Source: Combretum micranthum (Eukaryota > Streptophyta > Magnoliopsida > Myrtales > Combretaceae). From it: a stretch of 64,000 nt of DNA. Location of the stretch: positions 868,001 to 932,000 of the forward strand of contig JAMXBD010000366.1 of assembly GCA_024138025.1 (NCBI GenBank), in the 5' to 3' direction. The translations under genes and the position numbers were made by a program. This document shows, in pieces, positions 11,760 through 23,400 of the stretch. How positions within the stretch are numbered: the first letter of the stretch is position 1; each line of letters starts with the position of its first letter. Below the pieces are notes generated by a model. It was not told where the DNA came from. It was given only the letters and a program-made list of their open reading frames with translations, and searched no databases.

Positions 11760-11853
11760 CGCTATTGCATCATAGCGTACCATTGCATCATGGTAAAGTC
11801 ATTGCATCATGACTTGGTTAAGCGCCTAACTAACATGTCATTGCATCATGACA
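11760..11853. repeat. Four short hairpins with constant TGCATC core and covarying stems
   Basis: Units: CGCTAT-TGCATC-ATAGCG (11760-11777), TACCAT-TGCATC-ATGGTA (11778-11795), AAGTCAT-TGCATC-ATGACTT (11796-11815) and TGTCAT-TGCATC-ATGACA (11836-11853). The loop is identical while the stems differ by paired changes that keep complementarity. Confidence 0.8.
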
Positions 11854-13521
11854 GGTTTGTCGCTCGGTTCCGGATTCAACGACGTAAAGCACAACCAACA
11901 CTCATCAATTATTAAGCCGTCTTTAAGTTCTTAATCCATTTAGGATGCCTATCCTATCAATCATCACGCAAGTTACTGCGTACCTTATATAAGATCGCCT
12001 GTAAGAAAAACATGAACCCCAATGACGATGTCCACTACTTAAGAAACTCAAATGAGTTTATTTCCTTTTGTAAAAGATCCACCAACTCCTTACAAAACAA
12101 TTAAAAAAACAATCAATTAAACTAGCTCAATCTAATCAATTACTAAGTCATCTATACCAAATTTTATTAAGATCCTATTTGAGCAGACACTAATGTGGAA
12201 CCCCACTATGGCTGCGATAAATCGCCCGCCAAAGTATGGACGGTTCTCCTTTGTCTGTCAAAGTATTTCTTTTCACTTTGATTATGCTTTCTTATCCACA
12301 AAGCATCAACAAAACATTTATATTCAAAAACAGATAAATCCAAAACAATTAAACATTCGAAACAACATATTCCTCATGTTATTCAAAGATTACCCTAACA
12401 CATTCATTTAACCCAATTATTTGTTACTAACCCATTTTAGCTTAACCTTAGTCAAATTGATTAGAATTAGTCATTTAAGTCATTTACCAAGTCAAATATT
12501 AACCTTAGCCATTTAATTCAAAAGCCAAGCCAAGTGGATTAAGCTTAAGAAATCTAGTTTATTTTAGTTTAATTGAGTTCATTAAGTCAAACTCATTAGA
12601 AGTAATCATTTAATCTAAAACTAGTTCAAGTTGATTAACTTAAGTAATCTAATTCCTTTTAGCTAATTCCAGCTCATTTAGTCAATTTGAACTTAGATTC
12701 ATTACTAATTCATTATACATGTGGGATCTATGTCAACTTGAACTCACCTTGACTTGAACTTAGCTAAATTAATTAACCTTAATTATTTAGTTCAAAAACT
12801 AAGTCAAATATGGCTAAACTAACTCAATTTAATTCATTTTAACTCATTCAAGTCTATTTAATAAAATTGAACTTAAGTTTGTTAACTAAGTTCATTTAAG
12901 CTCAATAATTAATCATAAGAACAAATAATAAATAAGGTAAAACAATTGAAGAAAAATATCACTTAAAACATACTAAATCTCAAACTTAGCATGAAGGAAA
13001 TTCAAATAAAATTCATATAAATACTTAAATCGTCATTTATATACTTTCCAAGATCATTTACTTTCACTAAGTCATCACGACATCATGAATCAAGCAATGG
13101 AAATCATATATGCAACATAACTACTTTTAGTTTAATACTCCTAAAAATTCAATTATTTGTTGAATTTATAAATCTATCTAAATCATGCTTAATTAAATCA
13201 ATCTATCAATATAACACATCAAACATCACTTATCTATCTCATTTTAATTCAAAAAGATCCATTTACACTTAACAATAAACATTTAGAAATCAAAAACAAG
13301 TTTTAATTTTTGTTTAAGAAAACACACAGCCGGAAAGAATCAAAATTTAAGTATCGATACGTTTTGATTTTGTAAAAACTCAAAACATGAAAGTTGTAGA
13401 TCTCTTTTTAAGCTTTTTATAGCAACTTGAATCACCTCAATCGGAGGTCGTATGAAAAAGTTATGGTCAAAATACAAAAAAGCTGCGAAACAGGGCACTG
13501 AGTAAAACGAATACCGGCACT

Positions 13522-13647
13522 TCAAAGCCGGCGATGTAAATTTCAAAGCCGGCAACGTAAGGCTCAAAGCCGGCAGCGTAAGTCTTAAAGCTGGCAGCGT
13601 TGGGCATTTTGTTCCCTTCAAGGCCGCCTCAAAGCCGGCCGCGTAGA
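13522..13647. repeat. 21-bp GC-rich tandem repeat (CAAAGCCGGC...)
   Basis: Four adjacent 21-bp units start CAAAGCCGGC or TAAAGCTGGC and end GTAA/GTT plus five variable bases; a fifth, CAAAGCCGGCCGCGTAGAAGT, follows after a short gap at about 13627. GC content is far above the surrounding DNA. On the minus strand it reads as a seven-residue protein repeat (LPAL-LT) in the open frame 13340-13621, which I regard as a by-product. Confidence 0.8.
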
Positions 13648-14154
13648 AGTTCGAGGAGCCGGTGTTGAAGACAGAACAGGGTTACGAAAACATGTTTTTC
13701 ACACTTTTCTTTTATCAAAACTTCTTCAAATCATTTCCTAAGCTTCCTATATCAATTCCAACATTAAATAAACTATAATAACAACTTCCAACACTTCAAA
13801 TCTCTTCCCACAACTTCAAACAACAATCAAACTTCAATTCAATTCAATAAACTCCAACTCACTATTCATCCTCTTCTTCACCAATTCCAACTTCCATCAA
13901 ACATTAAACTAACAAATACAAATGTAAACAGCACTTCCAACAATTCAACATCAATTCATCAATTAGAAATGTAAATAACAAGTAAAAGAAAGGGAAATAG
14001 AAATAGAGAACTTAGCTTTTAGAAAAGAACACAAGTTGAAACTTCATCCTCTAGCTCGGTTTCCTCCATCTAGTTCATCTCCTAGCTTTGATTATTCTTT
14101 TAGTTGGATTTGATCTTGAGATTCAAGCCTTGAATTTGGAGAAAGAAAGAAAGA

Positions 14155-14185
<31 letters not shown>

Positions 14186-14714
14186 AAAAAAAAAGAAACG
14201 TAAAAAGAAGAAAAGGAAAGGGATGGCAGCAAAAGGGAAATAAGAGAAAAAGAAAGGATAAACTAAGTATATATATATTAGAAATAGGGTATAAGTTTAG
14301 AACTATCAGATCAATATCTATAGTTCTAGAAGTATTTAAAAGATGATTTCTGAACCGATATGTTACAAATTAAGATCTTATAATAAGAACTTAATTTAGG
14401 GATTTAATTTGGATACAAAGATATTAAATTTGAGTTCGGGTTAAAACTGATATTTTTATTCAAGCAAATGAACTCAAATTTTACTGAGATTTAGGAATTA
14501 GTATTTTTGGCCTAAATTGAATATTTAGGAATCCTCTAAACATTTTTAGAACATGTTTAGGGATTTGAGGAATTTCAAATCTCAAAACCAACTTAATTAT
14601 TAACTAATTAAATTAAGCCAACTTGTCTAATTAAATCCTATAAGTCATTTGATTCATTTAATTTATCTAAACTCAATTTCTAATCTAGGTGAATATTTGG
14701 GGTATTTCACCTAC

Positions 14715-16930
14715 TTTCTTTCATTTGAAAGTCGTTGTTCGAGCTGAGAAAAATAGGATGACCCAGATCTTCCTAAGTGAAGGGGTGTAGACCTCTTATT
14801 AGAGTATTATTAAAGATGAGGCTACAAAGTTCTTTCAAGGAGGTGTACACAGGAGATTCATCTAATGGTTTTCATTTCTTTGTGAGGGGATGCTTTAAGC
14901 CTTTATCTAAAGTCTAATTTTAGTTGCTCAATAGTTCTATGTGACTAATGAAGAAATTTGGATGGCTATCTCTAATATGGGTACAAACAAAGCATTTGGG
15001 GTTAACAAGTATAGCAACAATTTTTATCAAAGAAATTGGGCTATGGTAGGAAAAGTAGTTATCATATGGTGAAGAAAGCATTTGAAAACGGGAAATCAAC
15101 ACTGATATCAATAAAACATTGATTTATTCGATCTCCAAGGTGGAGAAACTGGAGAGTTTTTCTCACTTCAAGCCAATTAGCATATGCAATGTGAATTACA
15201 AAATTATTACTAAAGTCATCTCTAATAGACTTAAATCAACCATGTCTCATCTTGTTCACTTGTCCCAAGTGAGCCTTGTTGTGGGCAGGAATATTGTTGA
15301 TAGCATTGTAATCATGCATAAAGTAGTTCATCTATAAGACTTAAGAAGGGGCAAAAAGGTTGCATGACCATTAAGATTAATCTTCAAGAAGCTTATGATA
15401 GATTAAGTTGGAATTTGTCCAAGATACTCTTCTAAATGTTTTAATATTATCATGGGTTGTCTAAATACTTACTCTATGTAGGTGATGTGGAATAATTACC
15501 TTAGCACTCTCTTCAATCCAACAATAGGAAAAAGATAAGGTGACCTAATGTCACCTTATATCTTTGTCCAACGCATGGAGCACTTATGTCATATGATTAA
15601 GGATGCGATGGAGAGAAAATGGTGGAAGCCGATCTATTTTGGTGAGAAAAAGCTTTATATCTCGCATATTTTTTTCACTGATGACATTATTCTATTTTCA
15701 GAGGCTGGTGTTGAGCACGCTGTTATTATTTCTTCAATCCTCAATGAGTTTTACAAGTATTCGAGTCATGTTGTGAGTAGTGATAAGACCAAAATTTATT
15801 TCTTCCCAAATGTTCAATAGGAGGTAGTTTATGCAGTTAGTAGTACTCTGAATTCAAGGTGACTGGTAAACTTAGATGTTACTTAGGTATTCCTATGATC
15901 CATGAAAGAGTAATTAAAACTTTCTATGCTAATTTTGCGAAGAAGATTTAAGAGAAAATAGTGAAGTAAAATTCTCATTGTTTTTTCCCTTGCGGGCAAA
16001 TCTACTATGTGTCGATCTATTTTATTAGCTCTCTTCACCTTCATTATGTAATCAACTTGCATTCCTAAGGATCTTGCGACAACATAAATAAGGCTAGATG
16101 GAATTTTATTTTAACATCAAATTCAACTAGCAAAAAAGTTAATTTGGTGTCTTGGGTGGGAATTGTCAACCTAAAGCTTGTGGAAGGCTTGGTATAAGAA
16201 AGATGACAAATTTCAATGCAATTAAAGTTACCTAAGAAAGACGACTAATAAGTTAAATAGATTTATGAGTCTTTCATTTAATGAATGGATGGTTTCCAAT
16301 CTATATGATCTTAGTCTGCATGATAATATTTCATGGGCCATTTATCTTGGTATAGCTTGTGAGTTATTTAAGGTTGGCGTAATAAGAAAATCATGGGAGG
16401 AGAGAATCTTTTTGTGCATTCCCTTATACCTATTAGGAGCCTCTTCCTTACAATTATTTTGAAGTTAACACAAGTGGTGCAACAAAAAGTGGAAATTATT
16501 TAGCTTCAACTAAGGGTTTGATTCATGATTTTCATAGAGATGGATTGGTGATTTTATGGCAAACATTGGTGCAGCTTCATCTTTTGTTGCAAAACTTATA
16601 CTACGAAATCTTATTTTAGAGTTAGACAATAAGATTGTGGTTAATACGCTTATTGGGCAAGTTGATCAAAATCCCAATTATTATAATTTGTTAGCTTCTT
16701 ATCTGAAAGCTCTAAATAGAAACTGGAATAGGCATGTGATTCATACCAATCAAGAGGTGAATTTTTAAATTGATACACCAGCAAATAAAGTTGTTGAGCA
16801 ACCATTGGGTGTGTAAGTGTTATAAATTCAACCTATTTTTATGAATGATCCTTTGTTTAAAGATTTAATAGGTGTGGCTTGTCCTAGAATGTATGCTATA
16901 TAACTTTAGGTAATTCTGGCCCTTCTTTGA
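14715..16930 (+). pseudogene. LINE ORF2 3' part: reverse transcriptase and RNase H-like tail
   Basis: Resumes ORF2 after the solo LTR: RAEKNRMTQIFLSEGV (about 14735), then TNKAFGVN (about 14985), RT motif PISICNVNYKIITKVISNRL (15176-15235), NLQEAYDRLSW, RQGDLMSPYIF (about 15535-15565) and the catalytic box FFTDDIILFSEA (about 15672-15707; usually F(A/V)DD). An RNase H-like segment follows at 16556-16768 (LILELDNKIVVN). Many stops and shifts make it inactive. The 3' end near 16930 is followed by an A-rich tail to about 16975. Confidence 0.8.
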
Positions 16931-16975
16931 TAAAAATAAAAAATAAACAAATAATCAATCAATTTTTTCGTTACT

Positions 16976-19900
16976 ATTTTTACTACCTCATGTTGCTATA
17001 TTTTCTAACGTGGAAAAGGCAATCTATTGGTGTGACACAGTGTTAGAAGAAGTATTAAAAATTCAATGATAAGTTATCTTTTCTATGTTCGCAAACAAAG
17101 CAAATAATATTGGGGATGTAGTAAAAATAATCACTAAAAACTTGGATATTAAATTGACCATTTTAAAATTTAAGTGCCAAATTAAATTAATTATGTAAAG
17201 TTTAAGTTCTAAATTTGACATTTACCAATAAAATATTATAAGAGTAATAACACATGTAGCTATATGATGTAGTGATAAGTAGTCCACAAGTGAAAAGTAG
17301 GGACTTGGATTTGACTTGAGAATAAAGCCAATAACTCCATTCTATGTTAAGCCAACCATGCAAGGCACAATTTTAAAGTTATTGACTCAAGAACAGTAAA
17401 ATCAAGTTCGAGTTTCATAATATTTACCTTGATTGATTTAACCTAAATGAGCATGAGTAAATTATGAATTTTAATCAAACTCAAATATTAATATAAGAAC
17501 TAAAATCATTATTTAGTGAATCAAACTCAAGTTTTATCTAATGCCACCTTAAGCTGAGCTCAAACTTAAACTTTAACTTTCGTTTAAGGTTGTTAAAAGC
17601 GTTGACCTTGTATGCCTAAGCACTAAGGCATGGCGAGGTGGCTTCAATGAAGCGTGTGCCTTTTGTGGTTAAGGCTTAAAAGGTGCCCGAGTAAGCACCT
17701 CAACTATTTTTGGCATTAAAATGAATTATCTTATTTAGGGATGAGGAAGAGAGAACCTGAGAGGAGTGGTGCTTTGAATGTCGAAACTAAGGCTAAGAGC
17801 TAAGCATCTGGAAGTTGAGAGAGAAAGAGAGAGAGTTTGTGTTCCACTATCAATCTGAGAGGAGGGACAAAATTAGGGAGATCGCCTCGCACAACTTCAG
17901 TTCTTATTGAAATGAATTTTAATGGTTAAGTTAAAACAATTAAGTCGGTAAATATGTTTACTAAAGGCAAAGGCTTTGTAAAGTGGTAAATATTAAAACG
18001 AACTTCAATCAATTGTATAGGTTATACTTTTTCTTTTTCTTCTTTTAATGTTTCTGTCTCTTTTTTTTTAATTCTTTTGCAATGATAAAATGAAAACAGT
18101 GAAAATAAAAAAAAAATACTATTATTAAGTAATGATTTATTATTATGCTTATATATTGTGCTTTTTTTTTTCCTTTCTTCTTTTTTTTTTTAATTTCTTT
18201 TTATCTGACTTTTTTTTTCTTTAATTTTCTTTTTTTAGCAGTAAAATAGAAATACTTAAAAAAGATTTATTGATGAATAAAGACCATTAAAGAAAGACTA
18301 ACAATGTTTTAGATATACCATAACAATGATTTGTATCATTTGAGTAGTGTTCGTTAGTATAATGTCAACATTATAATTGAATATGTATATTTTTGTGCAT
18401 CAAAATACTTTTAAAAATTTTTGTTATTATTTGCACTTCATTTCTAGAGTGCGCCTTCGTTCTTTGGCTATTTTACTTTTGTTGATTTTAGGTTGTTGTG
18501 CTTTGAATGCACTTTTTTGTTGTGTTCGAGATTTGAAATTTTGAGCTAAATCCAAGCTCAAACTAGAGCTCAATAATGAACCATCGCAAATCGATTCGTT
18601 TGCCACAGTGCTAGCAACCTTGGTTCCTATTCTGCAAAGCGAAAAAAACGAATTGATTTTCTACTGTAAAATTTGTTTTATATGAAGATCATATTATGTG
18701 GAAAATAATATAAAGCTTACTTTGAAATGTTAAAAGGGAATATGTTGACCATTAATGGGAAATGGCATTTTTTCTTTTCTGCTCGTACTGGATATGTGTT
18801 TATTTGTACTATCTAAAGTTTAAAATATTATATTTATAATCTTGTGGTACAGTTTGCAATTCACATTCGATTATCATTAATTTTAGAAAAAAAAAACCTT
18901 ATTTTAATAATAACTATAAGTACTTCTTAATGTTAATATTGTTGTTTACTGTCAATGTTTCTTCATAATAAATAATAATTAATCAAAAGAATAATATAAA
19001 TACTCATTATCAACGGCTCAACTAGCATAAAGCTGGAGCATATGTAACAACCTTAGGCAAGCAAGGAGTCCATGTTTTCAAAGTTAGTCCTACGGTTTCA
19101 TCGGCTCATTTAACTCTTATAATCACTTTGATGAGGACGATTTGGATAATTTGCCAACAAAAATATAGAAATCTTATAACTAAACTAAATCCCTTTCTGA
19201 CTTTATAATATCGTGGATTGACTAGAAGTTTTAGTGCATGTTAAAATGAGTAAATTGCACGTACAGCGGTTAAATTCTGTAATGATTATATGAACCCCTC
19301 CGTAAAAAAAAAAAAAAATAAAAAAATAAAAAAATAAAAAATAAAAAAATCAACACCTATACCTAAACTTTTTATTTAGAATACTTTTTTTTAATTTCAA
19401 TCAGCACCTGAACTCCTAAAAATAGACGTTAAAAGTTCGGGTGCCGATTTTTTTAAATATAAAAAATGCATATAATTTCAAAAATTTTCAAAAGAGATTG
19501 ATACAATTAATTTTTCAAAATATATCAATTTTTTATTTCCAAGATTTTAAATAAACGTATGCGAAAATGTGTGCAAACACAGAAAGGCCTTGACTTTGCT
19601 TCTTTCTTCGATAACCCAGTGTCTTGGAGCATACTTCCCATTTGCCAACATATACTCTTAACCGTTTTGCCCCACTAATTTTATGCATGTTTTAATAGCA
19701 TGATTAGATCAAATATCATATCAAATGGGTATCTAAATGGGCTGAGCACTTACGAGTTAAATCTAGTTTTCTTAATTCGGGTTTTGTATAGATTAAATGG
19801 GCATGTAAAAACAGTCGACCGTGCTGATTTGATGGGAAATCTATATGACAAACAAACTTGAACTAGCTTGTTCTACATGCAGCAAGAAGCTCAATCATCA

Positions 19901-20423
19901 GTTCTATAAATGTGAAAAAAAATGCACATGTTCTTTTTACCATTGAAGTTTGAACAAGCTAATTTGCAGAATTGAATTTCCACCTGGAATGCTATGTCAA
20001 AGTATCAACAAGAAGTTGCAATGCTACATGTACAATCTCCACTCTGGCAGTATTAGCAAACTTAACACTTCATTGTATCATTCCTAGAATGTCATCCATC
20101 TACATACACAAAGATGTGGACACCAAAACCAACAATGGATAAATGTACCACACTCAAAACAACACAAAGTAGTCAGAGCGCCTAAGCAGCCAACAAAAGC
20201 ATGGCTTCACTGTTAGCACTAAGGATGCCATCGGTCTAACCAAAGTTGTGTATTTGCTGCTAAATTTAGAAACATGAGCTAGTTATTAAAGCAACTCATT
20301 CAGCTTAACTAAAATGATGAGGTTGTCACAGGAAGATGTATACCTGGGAAAGTAACCACTTCTTTCCGATGAAATATCATCTTTTTGGTAACATAGAGGT
20401 GATAAGGATGCCAGCTTGTTAAG
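16976..20423. other. Repeat-rich intergenic DNA downstream of the cyclin gene
   Basis: No gene recognised. 17130-17225 is an inverted partner of 8530-8640. 17590-17710 holds the phrase GCCTAAGCACTAAGGCATGGCGAGG with GTGCCCGAGTAAGCACCTCAA, a motif common in degraded plant repeats; 18440-18540 may be its other end. Long T and A runs lie at 18120-18240 and 19301-19350. 19390-19560 holds AAAAGTTCGGGTGCCGATTTTT, another dispersed motif. The part from about 19880 to 20423 may include the cyclin 3' UTR. Confidence 0.4.
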
Positions 20424-23400
20424 TCAAAGAGAAAGCTTCTCCAGAGGCTTAATTGCCGCAACACTGCTAAATTTAGGCCCCATATACTTCTCGTATGAAA
20501 CCTTCAACTGCCTGCTTCCAGCAGTCTGGTGAAATCTCAAAATCATCTCAGCACATTCCCTGCAGTGTTAAGTAAACGAAGCCATATGTAAATGACTATT
20601 CTTAAGCATGGCAAAGATAGATGATGCAACATGAAGATCTATTACCTGATTTGTGCTACTTCATAGTGTGAATGCTTGCCAAGCAATGGAGTCCAAACTG
20701 GAGTAATTTGAAGGGTACATCTTGCTAAATATATAGCTGATGCACACAGCAAAGAAGGTTTGAAGCACGAAGCTTCATGTTCAACCAAGCAGAGCTCAAT
20801 GAGGTAAAATGCTAAATGTTCAAGCTGCCATGCATCAAAGAAAGCAATAATTAAGTATAGAACAATCACATGGCCTAAAACAATAATTTTAATAAGAATA
20901 AGAATGTCTTTTAATATGGGAAATATCACAGCTGAGTGCAAATTCGGTGGCTCTGCAAATCTTTACATGGAAATGAAGAAACTTCTGTGTATGTTTCAGG
21001 CTTACTGAGAGAAAGTATTCATTAGGTGGACCTTCCAAGTAAAGATTTAAGTACCTTTTTGTCTGAACGGGCAGCTTTGAGAAATCTCAGCATGAAAACA
21101 TAAGGAGTGGGCACATTTAGACGAAATTTCAGCTGCTTCAAGATGGACTTTTCCTGAAGTAGAAAATGCAACCATCATCATCGATTTGTGAACAGCAAAA
21201 CTTAAGAAAACCCATTCTCTGGCTGGGAGCTGAAAAGTTAAAAAGTTGACATTCTAGAAATGGGCTTCTAAGGAAAAAAACTACTCAGTACAGTACAGAA
21301 GGCATCTAAACAATTATACCATTTTTAGCACTTGTTCCCTCGTGTAAGACTCGGCAGAGATACTTATTAAGTCTTTTATCTGTATAACAAGAGCAATAAT
21401 GAGATATCAGCATAGAATAAAAGCTGCTGCACTAAGTAAAAGTTAAAAAATAAATTAAATATGTCAATGTACCCTAGGATGCCAAAAGTCCTCGTACTTT
21501 GATGACAACAAAAGCGCAACAAGGCCAACCAACTGCATCTCATTCTTCTGAATTGTCACTTGAGAAAGGTAGCTATCTAGCAATGTAACCATAAGAAATA
21601 GTGTCTCATGCATCAAGTCGAATTTCATATGCACCTATTAAGATTAAGGAGTCCTGATTAGCTAGAAACTTCAAAATGAGGCAACCATATCAAAATTAAC
21701 ATTTCATGGCCAACAACAAGAAAACCCGAATAACAATCTGACCAACTTCCCATGTACCTCAATTAACCAATTTATCAAGATTCCTCGCATATGGTGGGTA
21801 ACTTCAGTCTGTATTGACATATAATTTGCCAATGATGGAGTAAGAGCCTGCAAAAATTTGACAAATAGGTAATCAACTTTAGCCCCAGCTATTATATAAC
21901 TGCCATTACTGTTACTGATCTAAGATATACTAAGCATAATAAAACTTATACATTCACAAATTTTGACTGAAACACATTTCAAATTTTAAAAGGTACAAAG
22001 GTCAAACAATTAAGAAAGAAATTTCTCCAGTATAAAATCTAAGTTCTAACCTGCATTACCGGAATCAATGGAAGAAATAACAAAACATATTCAAACCTCA
22101 AACATTCACAAATTTGAGCCAAAGACATTTAAAATTTTTAAATGATAAAAAACTAATTTAAAAAAAAATTTAAAAAGGCTGATAAGAAAGAATTCTCCAG
22201 TGTATTTATCCAAAAGCCTAGTTACCACCCAATTCCAGTGTTTTTTATGATTAACATCCACAAATGCATGGCCAAACTCCATTAGATCATGCATTGAGGA
22301 GATTCAATTTGAAAAAAATCTAGCGAAAAGGGGGCTTCCAAAAAGAAGTAAATTACATGCACTCTAAGAAGCATGCCTAGTTGGTATCTCAAAAGCCTGA
22401 ATCATGTTGATGATATCTGTTATCCTGCAGATTAATAAATTATGATCCTTATCTTACTCTAGACCAACATATTTAGTATCTTCTCACACATCTAGATATA
22501 GCTTGAAAGCAGTAGAACTGGACTTTTCATCTCACAAAGGAAAAATATATTTGGTCTACTAAAAGAGACAAGAAAATCAGGCTGTAAGTCGTAGGAGTGA
22601 AAATGAAGATTTTCTGGTTTATAAGGGCCGCTATCAAAGGCTAGTTAGCAGAATGGTATATTTATACTTAACAAGACCTGACTTGACTCATTCATGAACA
22701 TGGTCAGTCAAGCGATGCTCTTTCCAACCAGATTAGATATCATCTAGATGCAATGAAATGCTTTGCTAAAAGTACTTGAAAGGAACTCAAGAGAAAAGCT
22801 TGTTATTCAAGAAATTGAATGTGAGGATGCTTGAAACAAACATGGGTGTTAGTTAGGGTGCGAGAAGTGTGATAGTAAATCGATGTCTAGACATAGAATA
22901 AATTTTATTTGCAATTTGTATATTAATATAATGAAGTCCAATTCAAAATGGAACATGTTAGAATTGACGGACACTTTGTCAAAACTCAAATTAAAGGTAG
23001 TATCAGTCAAGCACAACTGTCCACTCAAAATAAAGAAACCAACATGCTTACAAAGTCCCTCTCTAAACAACCAATTGAGTTTCCTAAGCAACCTAGAAAT
23101 AATGATATCCATTCCTTAGCTTAAGGTGGGGCTGTTGGAATCAATTCTTAGAAAGTTATTGATTTGGTCCTCATGTAGATTTTCAGTAATGGTATTAGTT
23201 AGTGTTATTAATTATGTTGTCATCTTTTGCCAGGATGTCATATCAAAAGAATATGTACCTAGAAGATACCTCGTATGTCTAAAAGATGGACTACCCTTTT
23301 ATTTATGCAAAGAGGTCATGAGAAATCCTAAATCTTATGGGTTCTATCAATTTAGTCCAAACCTTTTCAAAGGTATAGTACAATCCTAAGTATTCTTGAA

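Larger units (their letters stand above)
10716..14714. mobile_element. 3,989-bp solo LTR with perfect 5-bp TSD (CCTAC)
   Basis: The element 10721-14709 starts TGTAAAGACCCGAC and ends GGTATTTCA, the canonical TG...CA of an LTR. It is bounded by CCTAC at 10716-10720 and 14710-14714. LINE ORF2 sequence stops on one side and continues on the other, which confirms an insertion. No gag, protease, RT or integrase can be read inside. Length and the TGTAAAGACCC start suggest a Tekay/Del-like chromovirus LTR, but that assignment rests on general resemblance. Inside are an Asn/Thr-rich low-complexity frame (11119-11400), four hairpins (11760-11853), a 21-bp CCGGC repeat (13522-13647) and a GAA tract (about 14153-14185). 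Direction is not certain. Confidence 0.8.
8600..16975 (+). mobile_element. L1-like LINE, split by a solo LTR
   Basis: ORF1, the ORF2 endonuclease start, RT and RNase H pieces lie in the expected order on one strand, and the element ends in an A-rich tract. Without the 3,994-bp insert, the LINE is about 4.4 kb. No clear TSD was found. The inverted relatives at its two edges (8530-8640 and 17130-17225) belong to a separate dispersed repeat and are not LINE termini. Confidence 0.75.

Noticed and set aside
13340..13621. Minus-strand frame with LPALxLT heptad repeats
   Set aside because: The 21-bp DNA repeat explains the protein repeat; the position inside an LTR and lack of other coding features make a gene unlikely.
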